Of a stretch of 64,000 nt of DNA, positions 54,411 to 63,905 are shown piece after piece. This stretch comes from Paenibacillus xylanilyticus (GTDB lineage: Bacteria > Bacillota > Bacilli > Paenibacillales > Paenibacillaceae). The notes under the pieces were generated by a model. The model was not told the origin of the DNA, searched no databases, and saw nothing but the letters and a program-made list of their open reading frames with translations. Location: NCBI RefSeq assembly GCF_013359935.1, contig NZ_JABMCB010000173.1:55567-119566 (forward strand), given 5' to 3'. Both the position numbers and the translations under genes were made by a program. The stretch's first letter is position 1. Every line of letters begins with the position of its first letter.

Positions 54411-55661
54411 TTATAGATCTGATATTGTAATCATGGTAATGCGTGCATCTTCTTCATAACGAACTTGAATCGTATTGGCCATCTCTTCCAAGCGGAATGT
54501 TGCCATGCCAATATTGTTTGTATTCCGCTCAAAGACATATTTATCAAGATCAATACCGAACATTTTTTGGATTATGGGTTCTGCATTCTGCCTGATTATT
54601 TTTTCGTCCAAGGTAAGTAATTTCTCAATATATTGCTCTTGATCCTCTATGGTGACTAGTTCTGGAACGCCCCTCTGAAAATCCATTACAGTATATTCAT
54701 TGCTATATCTCCCACCAACACTCCTTACCAAATACCGATCACCAAAATAGAGGGCCGTTGTTTCTTCAAGCTGCTTATCATTTTGAGTAAACGTTACACT
54801 TTTCAAAGCTGGTGCTGGCTCACCAGACAAGGCTTCAATCGAGCTTCTCGCATTGGTTATCAGATCTGTGGATACTGTGTCGCTACTCACCGTACCAGAA
54901 ACCGAAACTGCTTCATCCCGTGTCCACTCAATGCTGCCACTGCCCTTCCCGTTCTCCAAAAATAATGTGGTGAACCATACAGGCTTCTCCTGACCCTGCT
55001 TCATCTTCACATAACGTCTGGCTGAGATCGGCTTCAACGTTGGATCACTGTTAATTCCTTTAAGAAGACCAGGGACTTGACGCAAAAATCGGTGCTCCAG
55101 CTCGTTGCCAGACATCTCACTTCGCATATCGGCTTCCACCAGTGCTCCAGTCTTCCCATCCAGCCACATCTTGGCATACTCTGATTTATTCACGTCGCCA
55201 GCCTCGATATATACCCAGCCGGTAATTGGCCCTTTCTTAGCATAATGGACTTCCAGTTGTTTACCTAGATAGTCTCTCATCGACATAGCCACAGTTTGCT
55301 TCATCTCACTTGTTAGCAGGTTCATGCTAGGGTCATCCGAGAGCTGCAGAGCAGATAGAGGATACACCCTCTCTACAATGGGTTCCAGAACCTGTCCATT
55401 CCATAAGATAGCTGCTGCAGCTACTGCCGCAACTGTCGTCACTACAACAACTTTCCGGGGACGTGAACGAGCAGTTCGACGGTTCCGCTTCATAATATGT
55501 TGTTTCTGTTTGTGATCTGGAGCATCATTGACATGTTCCTCACCCGTTTTCATCCATTCCACCTGACGAAGTACATTCTGCTTGTGCTGGTCTTGAAAAG
55601 GAGACGATGCAAATGGCTCCTTGCGGATTTCTTTTTCCCAGTCCTCATCCTTGAACCTCAT
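54411..55661 (-). CDS. Probable membrane anti-sigma factor / ECF-associated protein
   Basis: A 416-residue protein with a charged cytoplasmic N-terminus (residues 1-70), one membrane segment (about 71-90, VVVVTTVAAVAAAAILW) and a large outside domain of about 320 residues with no recognised motif. Its ATG overlaps the stop of the ECF sigma gene (ATGA), a typical arrangement for sigma/anti-sigma pairs. It lacks a zinc HxxxCxxC motif in the N-terminus, so sequestration would be of a non-ZAS type. Function is inferred from position. Confidence 0.8.
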   Translation of the reverse strand: MRFKDEDWEKEIRKEPFASSPFQDQHKQNVLRQVEWMKTGEEHVNDAPDHKQKQHIMKRNRRTARSRPRKVVVVTTVAAVAAAAILWNGQVLEPIVERVYPLSALQLSDDPSMNLLTSEMKQTVAMSMRDYLGKQLEVHYAKKGPITGWVYIEAGDVNKSEYAKMWLDGKTGALVEADMRSEMSGNELEHRFLRQVPGLLKGINSDPTLKPISARRYVKMKQGQEKPVWFTTLFLENGKGSGSIEWTRDEAVSVSGTVSSDTVSTDLITNARSSIEALSGEPAPALKSVTFTQNDKQLEETTALYFGDRYLVRSVGGRYSNEYTVMDFQRGVPELVTIEDQEQYIEKLLTLDEKIIRQNAEPIIQKMFGIDLDKYVFERNTNNIGMATFRLEEMANTIQVRYEEDARITMITISDL

Positions 55662-56236
55662 CTATTTCTCTCCTCCCATTGCTTCCGCACTTTATCTTTG
55701 CCCCGTGATAACCTCGATTTCACCGTGCCTGTACTGATTCTCAGCATTTCAGCAATTTCGTTCATGGTGAGCTCGTATTTTAGATGCAGCAACAAGATCT
55801 CACGAAACTTATCCGGCAGAGCCATGACGATGTCCCATATTTCATGTACATGCTCCCTACTTATTACCTCGGCTTCAGCTGAGGGATGGGCATATTGTGC
55901 AGGCGTCATCTCACGAATATGTGAAGGACCCTGTTCTGATTCAATCGGTAGTGTCTCCCCCCATAAACTGCTGCGAAAAAACCTCGATTTCCGGTATGTA
56001 AATGTCGTATTTCTGGTAATGGTGAGCAACCAGGTTTTCAGGGAACACTCCCCGCGAAAGTGTTTAATCCCGGAATATGCCTGAATAAATACTTGCTGTG
56101 ATATTTCGTCTGCCTGCTCTGTACTTCTGGTCAAAAAGTAAGCATAGTTCCACACATCATTCCCATAGTCATCCATCATGCTGCTGAGTGTGTAATTGTC
56201 GATCGTCTGGGCCTGGGCCAGAAATTGATAGTCCAA
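55658..56236 (-). CDS. ECF-type RNA polymerase sigma factor
   Basis: A 192-residue sigma-70 family factor. Region 2 is YGNDVWNYAYFLTRSTEQADEISQQVFIQAYSGIKHFRGECSLKTWLLTITRNT; region 4 is ALPDKFREILLLHLKYELTMNEIAEMLRISTGTVKSRLSRGKDKV. Start is TTG with GAGGTG eight bases upstream. The promoter has GGAACC and CAGTC elements at ECF spacing, so it may be self-activating. Pairs with the membrane protein that overlaps its stop codon. Confidence 0.94.
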   Translation of the reverse strand: MDYQFLAQAQTIDNYTLSSMMDDYGNDVWNYAYFLTRSTEQADEISQQVFIQAYSGIKHFRGECSLKTWLLTITRNTTFTYRKSRFFRSSLWGETLPIESEQGPSHIREMTPAQYAHPSAEAEVISREHVHEIWDIVMALPDKFREILLLHLKYELTMNEIAEMLRISTGTVKSRLSRGKDKVRKQWEERNR

Positions 56237-56259
56237 CGGATGTTCACCTCACTTAATAA

Positions 56260-56285
56260 GACTGGTTCATTTCCAGTTTGGTTCC
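56260..56285 (-). promoter_or_regulatory. ECF-type promoter before the sigma gene
   Basis: GGAACC, then 15 bp, then CAGTC on the minus strand, close to the ECF consensus (GGAAC with CGTC-like -10). It lies about 24 bases from the start codon. Confidence 0.55.
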
Positions 56286-56422
56286 CGGTCTGATCATTTT
56301 CTCATTTCTCTTTCTAAATAAAAATAAACCAGCAGGGTTCCAACGAGCCGAACCATACTGGTCAATCCATATCCAAGCGATGCCGCTTGGGACTAACTTT
56401 TCGAATCAATCGTGCAGACATC

Positions 56423-57157
56423 TCAAGCCTTGACCGCAGCAATCATAAGAAACATGGGGCGACGATTCTCGTCTCGCATGCCAGGATATTGGTTCATCAT
56501 CTCAGGTGAAGGTTTGGATTCGGCCACCTGTTGAATCACAAATCCTGCCTTAATCAGTTCATTCAGGTGGGTCGCCAATGTTCTGTGGTATTTAACCACG
56601 TCATGATTCAGAAAATTGGCAACGCGCTTGCCTTCCTGATGATAGTCATCCACGGGCCAGTGCATAATTTCGCCTTGGGGACCATAATGCCAGTCTTGAG
56701 CAGCACGGGCCGTAAAGATCGGATGTTCCACTGAACATACAAATGTACCACCCTGGACGAGGGATGTATTGATTTGAGCATATACCTGGTCCAAACGTTC
56801 AAGGTAGTGCAGTGCAAGTGAGCTAATCACCACATCAAATTGTTCAGGCTCAAACGCAATATCCTCAATCGCCATTTGCCTAAACTCGATCTGCGGGTCA
56901 TCCGTCATCTCCCGTGCACGATCCAGCATCTTCTCAGACAAATCTACCCCAATAACTGATTTTGCCTGCTGCTCTCGTGCGTACCGACAGTGCCATCCGA
57001 AGCCGCATCCCAGATCCAACACGTTTTTGTTCTTCAGCTCGGGCAGCATCGTTTGAAGCTCATGCCACTCACCTGCGGCCTTCAGCCCTTGAGTGGAACG
57101 AGCCATCTGGCTATATTCGCTGAAAAACTCAGCTTCATCATATTTATTTTGCTTCAT
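56423..57157 (-). CDS. Class I SAM-dependent methyltransferase
   Basis: A 244-residue UbiE-type methyltransferase. Motif I is VLDLGCGFGWHCRYA, motif post I VIGVDLSEKMLDRAR and motif II region FDVVISSLALHYLERL. The C-terminal part has EHPIFTARAAQDWHYGPQGEIMHWPVDDYHQEGKR, a pattern of Bacillales enzymes with unknown substrates. GAGGGAACTG precedes the ATG. Divergent from the MATE exporter. Confidence 0.93.
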   Translation of the reverse strand: MKQNKYDEAEFFSEYSQMARSTQGLKAAGEWHELQTMLPELKNKNVLDLGCGFGWHCRYAREQQAKSVIGVDLSEKMLDRAREMTDDPQIEFRQMAIEDIAFEPEQFDVVISSLALHYLERLDQVYAQINTSLVQGGTFVCSVEHPIFTARAAQDWHYGPQGEIMHWPVDDYHQEGKRVANFLNHDVVKYHRTLATHLNELIKAGFVIQQVAESKPSPEMMNQYPGMRDENRRPMFLMIAAVKA

Positions 57158-57275
57158 ATCACAGTTCCCTCTTTTCTTTGTCGATAAAATTGCATTAACG
57201 CTGATTAACTCTATTATCTAAACGATGGTTCTCTGGAAAAGTTGCCAAGCAAATTCAAGCCGTGTTATTATACAG

Positions 57276-57317
57276 AACGAACGTTCAGTATTATTTATTA
57301 CAAAACGAACATTCAGT
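57276..57317 (+). promoter_or_regulatory. Tandem TetR-type operator sites before the MATE gene
   Basis: AACGAACGTTCAGT (57276-57289) and AACGAACATTCAGT (57304-57317) are direct repeats 28 bp apart, each with a GAACGTTC-like core common in TetR-family operators. They overlap the likely -10 region and precede the ribosome site ACGGAGG. Confidence 0.65.
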
Positions 57318-57336
57318 TTACTAAACGGAGGTCATT

Positions 57337-58692
57337 ATGAATACGAATTGGACGCATCCCCTGGAAAAGCAATCCGTTGGAAAAGCTTTTGTAAGTTATC
57401 TTGTGCCATCCATACTGGGGATGCTGGTCGTAGCTTTTAACTTTATTATCGATGGCATCATGGTTGGACACAAACTTGGATCTACAGCGCTCGCCGGAAT
57501 TGGCATTGCTTCACCGGTATACACCCTCTTCGTTGCCATGTCGCTGTGGATTGGCATGGGCGGGGCAACCCTGTATTCAACCTATATGGGCAAAAGGGAT
57601 ATCACCACGGCCAAACAAATATTTACGAAATCCATAACAATTATTCTGCTGATAACGATGGCTATAGGATATGCTGCGTTTACCTTCAAGGATCAATTGG
57701 TCTATGCCCTGGGCGCGAATGCCGAAACATTCCCTTTTGCTGCTGACTATATGAATATCTTGCTGCTGTTCGGTTTTGTTTTCACCATTGAGAATGCACT
57801 TACCATTTTTGTTCGTAACGACGGTGATCCCAATACCTCCATGTACGCACAGATTACATTTGCTGTAGCCAATATCGTTCTCAATTATGTGACTCTATAT
57901 GTGCTCGAATGGGGAGTGCAAGGTGTTGCCATCGGTACAATTGTCTCGGCGTCTCTTGCCCTGCTTGTCCTGCTGTCTCACTTTTTCAAAAAATCGAATA
58001 ACCTTACCTTCGCCCGGTTCAATTGGAATACCAAACTGCTGGGCACCATTGTTCTTATTGGTTTTCCCAGCTTTCTTGCCGAACTCGGCATGTCTGTCTT
58101 CTCCGTTTCACACAACATTTCACTGGACCGCATTGCGGGTACGGATGGCGTGGCATCCTTTACAGTACTGAATTATATCCACGGAGTAGTGTTGCTGGCA
58201 TTTCTGGGTCTGGCATCTGCTGCACAGCCGCTGATCAGTTACTATCACGGGGCGAAACAGCTGGTGCGAGAAAAACAAACCATTCGCATAGCCTCCCGAA
58301 CGGCTCTGGCCTGTGGTGTCATTCTGCTGCTTGTCGTCCAATGGGGAGCGCCTTATTTTGTGCAAATCTTCGGAAACTTTAGTACCAGTGTCACCGATAG
58401 CGCTGTATACAGGTTAAAAATATTTACTTTTGCCTACTTGTTTATGGGGATTAACTTTGTTATGAGCACCTACTTCCAATCGGTTGGAAATGCTAAAATG
58501 GCAATCTGGATTACAGCTGCACGTGAAATGATCATCATGATTGCATTAATCGCAGTCCTTCCATCATTCTGGGGTGTAACTGGTGTATGGCTTGCTGTAC
58601 CGCTCTCTGAGATGCTTGTCCTCATGACTATTGCGGTCTACTATAGGAAACGTGCCGTTTCGGAGAGGAGACATGGTTTAACCCTTGAATAA
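57337..58692 (+). CDS. MATE-family multidrug exporter (MepA-like)
   Basis: A 451-residue 12-segment transporter. Halves of six segments each begin FVSYLVPSILGMLVVAFNFIIDGIMVGHKLGSTALAGIGIASP and TIVLIGFPSFLAELGMSVFSV; the second half contains AQPLISYYHGAK. These resemble MepA/NorM-type MATE proteins that export drugs using sodium or protons. GGAGG precedes the ATG. Regulated probably by a TetR protein not in this window. Confidence 0.94.
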   Translation: MNTNWTHPLEKQSVGKAFVSYLVPSILGMLVVAFNFIIDGIMVGHKLGSTALAGIGIASPVYTLFVAMSLWIGMGGATLYSTYMGKRDITTAKQIFTKSITIILLITMAIGYAAFTFKDQLVYALGANAETFPFAADYMNILLLFGFVFTIENALTIFVRNDGDPNTSMYAQITFAVANIVLNYVTLYVLEWGVQGVAIGTIVSASLALLVLLSHFFKKSNNLTFARFNWNTKLLGTIVLIGFPSFLAELGMSVFSVSHNISLDRIAGTDGVASFTVLNYIHGVVLLAFLGLASAAQPLISYYHGAKQLVREKQTIRIASRTALACGVILLLVVQWGAPYFVQIFGNFSTSVTDSAVYRLKIFTFAYLFMGINFVMSTYFQSVGNAKMAIWITAAREMIIMIALIAVLPSFWGVTGVWLAVPLSEMLVLMTIAVYYRKRAVSERRHGLTLE

Positions 58693-58711
58693 AGCCTAGC
58701 ATCAACAACCT

Positions 58712-58756
58712 AAAAAACCTGCTGGACCCCTTGTTAAGGATCCGGGAGGTTTTTTT
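58712..58756 (+). terminator. Terminator after the MATE gene
   Basis: AAACCT/AGGTTT arms with a GC-rich interior and a run of seven Ts. Confidence 0.75.
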
Positions 58757-58968
58757 ATATCCCCTCAATTTGCGAAAGGAAATGGTCGCACAAAGACAAT
58801 ACTAACCATTATATTCAAATATCGAATCGACCATTACTGCCCGTCGTTGCTTTGGCAATTTCCTTTGGCGTGGCAGCGTTCATACCGTTAAATTCAACTG
58901 AAAGGTTACCGAATGCAATACATGTTTTTATAAAGGTTTTTCGGGAAATTTGTCGAATATGAGAAGTT

Positions 58969-61900
58969 ATGAAAAGGACAACATTTGTTTTAAAACCGAA
59001 AAGTATAATGCTCCTGATTTCTTTTATCGTTATCCTCACCGCCCTCAGACTAGTGTGGTTTGACTACTCACAGCCCGCTGAGCGGCCGATGATTGATAAA
59101 GGCGTTTTGGATCTGTCTTCATTGGATCTTAGTTCTTCGAAACCTATTACCCTGGATGGAGAATGGGATTTTTATCCGGGACAAGCGGACATAGGAACCT
59201 CCCCGGAATTATTCAAAAAACCGCAATCCATACAAGTACCAGGGGACTGGAAAAAGCAAGATGTCTACAAGGAAGGAAGTGCCTCCGAGCCGGGTACTTA
59301 TAGATTGCGAATGCTTGTTAATCTTAAGCCAGATGAGGTATACACATTTTGGTTCAACAAGATTCAATCTGCCTCCCGGGTCACCATTAACGGCAAGGTA
59401 GCCGCCGAATTTGGGGAATTTGATCCTGCCTATGTCCCACGTTCCTATGGTCATCCGGAGTTCAGTACATATACGGCCTCCTACGTTGCGCCTGAGAATG
59501 TTCACGGTATTTCGGAAATTGAACTTTTCGTGGAGATCCGGCCTTTTGCAGAGCAGGTTCATGGAGGAATTGTCTCTTCCGTTCAGTTCGGTACTCAGGC
59601 TGCGATAGATACCAAACGCTGGTATTCCATTGGATTCCAGTTGTTTACAATCGTCATTATGCTGCTGCATATGATATATGCCTTTATTCTTTTCCTATTC
59701 AAACCAGGCCAAAGAGAATTCCTGAAATTCGCGCTGCTGCTGCTTGTCGCAGCCATATCGATCTCAACAGACAATGATAACCTGTTCGCTCAGTGGCTGC
59801 CGTTCAGCTACGCCTGGACAGTCAAAATCCGGCTAGCTGCTTATATTCTTCTGTCCACATTGATTCTAAGCCTGACGCACAGCTTCTTCAAACAGCATAC
59901 CAAAGTTTGCAGGGTACTCTACGCGGTCGGTGCTGTATATATTGTCAGTCTGTTTTTTCTTATGCCTTTCCCGGCAGTTACGCAATCAGCAGGGGTGTTT
60001 TACGCCATATTCAACCTGCAGTTAGCTGTAGCCTTATGGATGATTATCAAAATAAAAATTCAAAAGCTGCCCGATGGCCTGTTTTTGATTTTGGCCGCTC
60101 TGGCCATACTGTCCAGCTGCGTCTGGGGCATCGTACAGCATGCAGCCGGATTGCCTGCGACATTTTATCCTATGGATATGATTGCAGCCATTATCTGCTT
60201 CTCATCCTACTGGTTCAAAAAGTACTTCCGCCATACCATGGAAAATGAACGTTATGCTCTTCAGTTGGAACTTAGTGACAAGATGAAGGATGAATTCCTG
60301 GCCAATACCTCCCACGAGCTGCGTACACCACTGCACGGCATAATCAATATTGCAGAAACCATTATCAGCAACGAGAAGGAAACTCTTCAGGAGACCAGTG
60401 TGCAGGATATGAGGTTGTTGGTCCAGATCGGCAGGCGCATGTCCACATTGCTGAATGATCTGATGGATATTGCCCGGCTCCAGGAAAAACGTATTGTTCT
60501 CCATCCAGAGTCTGTTCGGCTGCAATCCATTGCTTTTGGTGTAGTCGATATGCTGAGGTTTATGATCAGAGGCAAACCGCTCACGATTCGGGTAGACATC
60601 CCGGAAGAGCTGCCTCCGGTCTGGGCAGATGAGAAGAGGTTGATTCAAGTCATGTTCAATCTGATGCATAATGCGATCAAATACACTCCCCAAGGAGAAG
60701 TGATCATTCAAGCCATTCATTATGGCAATACCGTTTCAATACATGTGAAGGACACCGGTGTTGGTATGGATGAGGACACATCTAAACGGGTATTGGGTAG
60801 ATATGAGCAAGGTACTGAAGGCATGAAGGAGAGCGGTGGATTTGGGCTGGGGCTGAGTATTTCTGCTCAATTGCTGCAGCTCCATGGATCTGAACTTCAG
60901 GTAGACTCCGTGCAAGGCAAAGGATCAGATTTCTATTTTAATTTGCCGTTATCGAGCCAGCAGGTACAATCAGTTAACCCTACCGAAGATAATCAAGCCA
61001 AAGTGAAGGAATCCCGCTTGGATTGGGCAACCGAGTTGCTTCAGGTCTATGACCTGGCTGCTGCTGCAGAGCAGAGCGATTCTTACCCGGCAACCAAAAT
61101 GAGCATTCTGGCAGTCGATGATGACCCCGTGAACCTGGAAGTACTCACGCGAATTCTATCCCGGGATATGTATGAAATAGTCCCTGCCCTATCCGGCCAG
61201 GAAGCATTGGAGCTGCTCTTCTCAAGGCCTTGGAATCTGGTTATAGCAGACGTGATGATGCCCCATATGTCTGGATACGAATTAACCCGCAGGATTAGAG
61301 ACCGGTTCACTCTGGCTGAGCTCCCTGTTCTCTTGCTTACGGCCCGAAGCCAGCCTGAGGATATCTATAACGGCTTTGCCGCAGGCGCAAGCGACTATGT
61401 GAGCAAGCCGGTAAACGCGCTTGAGCTTCGATATCGTGTAGGTGCGCTCACTACGCTCAAGCAATCGTTCACAGAGCATCTTCGGATGGAAGCTGCCTAT
61501 CTGCAAGCGCAGATACAGCCTCACTTTTTGTTTAATACACTTAATTCGTTAATGGCACTTAGCGAAATAGACACCGAAAAAATGAGACACTTGGGTGATG
61601 CCTTTTCGACATATCTAAGATACAGTTTCCAATTCATCAATTTGCAGCAGCTTGTGCCTCTTTCTCATGAGCTGGATCTCGTGAACGCCTATCTGTATAT
61701 TGAGAAAGAACGATTTGGTCCAAGAATCGATATCAAGCGCAACATGGATACCAACTTAAACACCATTATGCTGCCTCCGCTGACACTACAGCCCCTTGTG
61801 GAAAATGCAATTCGTCATGGATTGCTGAGTAAGAGAAGTGGCGGCACACTCACCATAGATGTAAAACGTCAAGATGGAGGAGTTCACTTTCGTGTCTCTG

Positions 61901-62109
61901 ACAATGGGAAGGGAATGAGTCCGGAAGAAGCCGACAAAGTACTTGGCCTTCGTGTTGGCTCTTCCCTGGGGGGAATTGGACTGAGAAATACCAATCGTCG
62001 GCTCCTGCAGCTGTATGATTCAGGATTAACCATCTCCAGCATGACCGGGGTTGGTACGACTGTTTCCTTCTTCATTCCTGATGAGGTTCAGCCACCTTTC
62101 AACAAGTAG
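58969..62109 (+). CDS. Large hybrid sensor kinase: 7TM sensor, HK, receiver and LytS-type HK
   Basis: A 1046-residue protein. An N-terminal membrane segment (13-29) and an outside beta-rich domain (about 55-210, VTINGKVAAEFGEF) are followed by seven membrane segments (222-415), the 7TMR-DISM layout. A transmitter (HisKA H449 in ANTSHELRTPLHGI; HATPase NLMHNAIKYTPQG) leads to a receiver (711-830, D761 in VIADVMMPHMSG) and a second, LytS-type kinase (845-1046, QAQIQPHFLFNTLNSL with H852; LQPLVENAIRHG; GGIGLRNTNRRL). It pairs with the response regulator 40 bp downstream. The start lacks a well-spaced ribosome site. Confidence 0.93.
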   Translation: MKRTTFVLKPKSIMLLISFIVILTALRLVWFDYSQPAERPMIDKGVLDLSSLDLSSSKPITLDGEWDFYPGQADIGTSPELFKKPQSIQVPGDWKKQDVYKEGSASEPGTYRLRMLVNLKPDEVYTFWFNKIQSASRVTINGKVAAEFGEFDPAYVPRSYGHPEFSTYTASYVAPENVHGISEIELFVEIRPFAEQVHGGIVSSVQFGTQAAIDTKRWYSIGFQLFTIVIMLLHMIYAFILFLFKPGQREFLKFALLLLVAAISISTDNDNLFAQWLPFSYAWTVKIRLAAYILLSTLILSLTHSFFKQHTKVCRVLYAVGAVYIVSLFFLMPFPAVTQSAGVFYAIFNLQLAVALWMIIKIKIQKLPDGLFLILAALAILSSCVWGIVQHAAGLPATFYPMDMIAAIICFSSYWFKKYFRHTMENERYALQLELSDKMKDEFLANTSHELRTPLHGIINIAETIISNEKETLQETSVQDMRLLVQIGRRMSTLLNDLMDIARLQEKRIVLHPESVRLQSIAFGVVDMLRFMIRGKPLTIRVDIPEELPPVWADEKRLIQVMFNLMHNAIKYTPQGEVIIQAIHYGNTVSIHVKDTGVGMDEDTSKRVLGRYEQGTEGMKESGGFGLGLSISAQLLQLHGSELQVDSVQGKGSDFYFNLPLSSQQVQSVNPTEDNQAKVKESRLDWATELLQVYDLAAAAEQSDSYPATKMSILAVDDDPVNLEVLTRILSRDMYEIVPALSGQEALELLFSRPWNLVIADVMMPHMSGYELTRRIRDRFTLAELPVLLLTARSQPEDIYNGFAAGASDYVSKPVNALELRYRVGALTTLKQSFTEHLRMEAAYLQAQIQPHFLFNTLNSLMALSEIDTEKMRHLGDAFSTYLRYSFQFINLQQLVPLSHELDLVNAYLYIEKERFGPRIDIKRNMDTNLNTIMLPPLTLQPLVENAIRHGLLSKRSGGTLTIDVKRQDGGVHFRVSDNGKGMSPEEADKVLGLRVGSSLGGIGLRNTNRRLLQLYDSGLTISSMTGVGTTVSFFIPDEVQPPFNK

Positions 62110-62149
62110 ATGTCATGTCCAATCAAACTAAGAAAGGAGATCATTAACC

Positions 62150-63277
62150 ATGTTTCGTGCCGTGTTAATTGATGATGAACACCTGGCCCTCATTCATTTG
62201 GAAAATTTACTCAAAAAGCTGGTACCTATCACTATTGCCGGCGTATTTATGGATGCTGAAAGCGCGGTAGAACAGATTACGGACTTACGCCCTGATATCA
62301 TCTTTCTTGATATACAGATGCCTGAGATGAATGGCCTGGAAGCAGCGGAAAGGCTGGTCTCCCTGTGTCCTTCGGCTGAGATCGTTTTCGTTACAGCATA
62401 TGATAACCATGCTCTGGAAGCATTCGAGCTTAATGCACTGGATTATGTTCTTAAGCCACTGAACATGGATCGGCTCTCCAAAACGGTGAATCGCATACAG
62501 AAACGTTTAAGTCATTCTGCTGCCAATGAAGAACCTGCTGAGGTAACCATAAGCATGTTTGGTTCATTGAAAATAAGCAGAGGTTCCGAGGAACTGCCGA
62601 TTAAATGGCGCACTCAAAAATCTCAAGTATTGTTTGCACTGCTTTTTCATCACGTCAACGAATTTGTCAGCAATCATACCCTTATAGAGCAAGTGTGGCC
62701 GGATACAGATCTTGAGAAAGCCCGAAGCTACTTATATACAACCGTCTATCATATACGCCGCTGTCTCAAACAGGTCAACGTGGATCTTCCAATCGAGAAA
62801 ACAAGTGGAGCAGAAGGATACTGTATGCGGCTAGAGGGCAACATTAACCTGACGAAAAAGTGGGAACAGTCCATTCGCAGCTTGGATGAGATCACGCCTG
62901 ATAACGAACAAGAGGCCAGCGAGATCATTGAAGCATACAAATATGATTACTTAAAAGAATTCGATTATCTATGGACCTTGTCTGAACGGGAGCGACTGCG
63001 GAACCTTTTTATACACCATGCACTCAAGCTGGCTGCTTATTATACAGATAAGGAAAACTGGATGGAAGCTCTGGCATTATACCAGCGCCTCAGTTATATT
63101 CATCCATATTATGAAGAAGCCTATCTGAGACAAATGGAGATCTATGACTTCTTGGCGGATTACGCCTCCGTAGAGGCACGGTACCAAACCATTCAATACA
63201 TGCTTCAGCAAGATCTGGATACTGCGCCATCAGCTGAAATTCGGAGTTGGTATGAGCGATGGAAAGCCAGAGTTTAG
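62150..63277 (+). CDS. Response regulator with SARP-like output (winged helix plus BTAD)
   Basis: A 375-residue regulator. The receiver (1-120) has D9, phosphoacceptor D54 in FLDIQMPEMNG and lysine in VLKPLN. Residues about 135-235 form a Trans_reg_C-like winged helix (EVTISMFGSLKISRGSEELPIKWRTQKSQVLFALL, HTLIEQVWPDTDLEKARSYLYTTVYHIRRCLKQ). Residues 240-375 resemble the BTAD helical domain of SARP regulators. It differs from the LytTR outputs usually partnered with LytS-type kinases. GAAAGGAG precedes the ATG. Cotranscribed with the large kinase. Confidence 0.92.
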   Translation: MFRAVLIDDEHLALIHLENLLKKLVPITIAGVFMDAESAVEQITDLRPDIIFLDIQMPEMNGLEAAERLVSLCPSAEIVFVTAYDNHALEAFELNALDYVLKPLNMDRLSKTVNRIQKRLSHSAANEEPAEVTISMFGSLKISRGSEELPIKWRTQKSQVLFALLFHHVNEFVSNHTLIEQVWPDTDLEKARSYLYTTVYHIRRCLKQVNVDLPIEKTSGAEGYCMRLEGNINLTKKWEQSIRSLDEITPDNEQEASEIIEAYKYDYLKEFDYLWTLSERERLRNLFIHHALKLAAYYTDKENWMEALALYQRLSYIHPYYEEAYLRQMEIYDFLADYASVEARYQTIQYMLQQDLDTAPSAEIRSWYERWKARV

Positions 63278-63463
63278 TTTTCTGAGTCATGAGATTGTTA
63301 ATCTGAACTTGCTTCTCATGAGTTTGTTATTTTATGTTCCATTGTTTTTGTTCTATTATCCTTAGTTTCCTTGGTGCGTTACATCTGATCCCTATCCTGA
63401 TGCCGCAGTTGTTTAGAATTTGTTTAGTTCACTATGATAATGTTGAATTATTAACATGATTGG

Positions 63464-63658
63464 ATGGTGTACGAACGAATGAACAAGGCGTATTTCGAAG
63501 AAATGCATAAGCTCGGACATGATGATGAATTGAGATATCGGCTTCTGATCAGAGGCGTCAAGAAATTGCTGGAAGATCAGAAAAAGCAACGAGTCAAACG
63601 CACCCGACTACTAAATATTCACAAGAAAAAAGCACCACAGGCCGCTAACTGGTCTTAA
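63464..63658 (+). CDS. Hypothetical small basic protein, 64 aa
   Basis: Lys/Arg-rich helical protein (YFEEMHKLGHDDELRYRLLIRGVKKLLEDQKKQRVKRTR). No family recognised. There is no convincing ribosome site, but a plausible promoter (TTGTTT, 18 bp, TATGAT) lies just upstream and a terminator-like palindrome follows at 63771. The gene is uncertain. Confidence 0.5.
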   Translation: MVYERMNKAYFEEMHKLGHDDELRYRLLIRGVKKLLEDQKKQRVKRTRLLNIHKKKAPQAANWS

Positions 63659-63770
63659 TTATATTGAAATGCTACCCTTTTTTAGAATTAGATCTAGGAT
63701 AGATCAATATTTCAACGGGGATTCTCCCCTATATATTCATCGCTCGGAGCCTGCTTCCGAATCCATAATA

Positions 63771-63806
63771 AGAGAAGGCACTGTTTAATTAAACAGTGCC
63801 TTCTCT
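63771..63806. terminator. Bidirectional palindromic terminator
   Basis: A 36-bp perfect palindrome with AGAGAAGGCACTG arms and T-rich flank. Confidence 0.85.
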
Positions 63807-63870
63807 TTGATCTATGTTCAACTTTATTTCAAAATAGTGCTTTTTTCTACGCTTAAATGTAAACAAATAA

Positions 63871-63902
63871 AAACCACCACCGAATATCATCGGCAGTGGT
63901 TC
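63871..63902 (-). terminator. rRNA operon terminator
   Basis: On the minus strand AACCACTGCCGAT and a near-complementary arm form a hairpin followed by Ts, directly after the 5S gene. Confidence 0.85.
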
Positions 63903-63905
63903 TTT

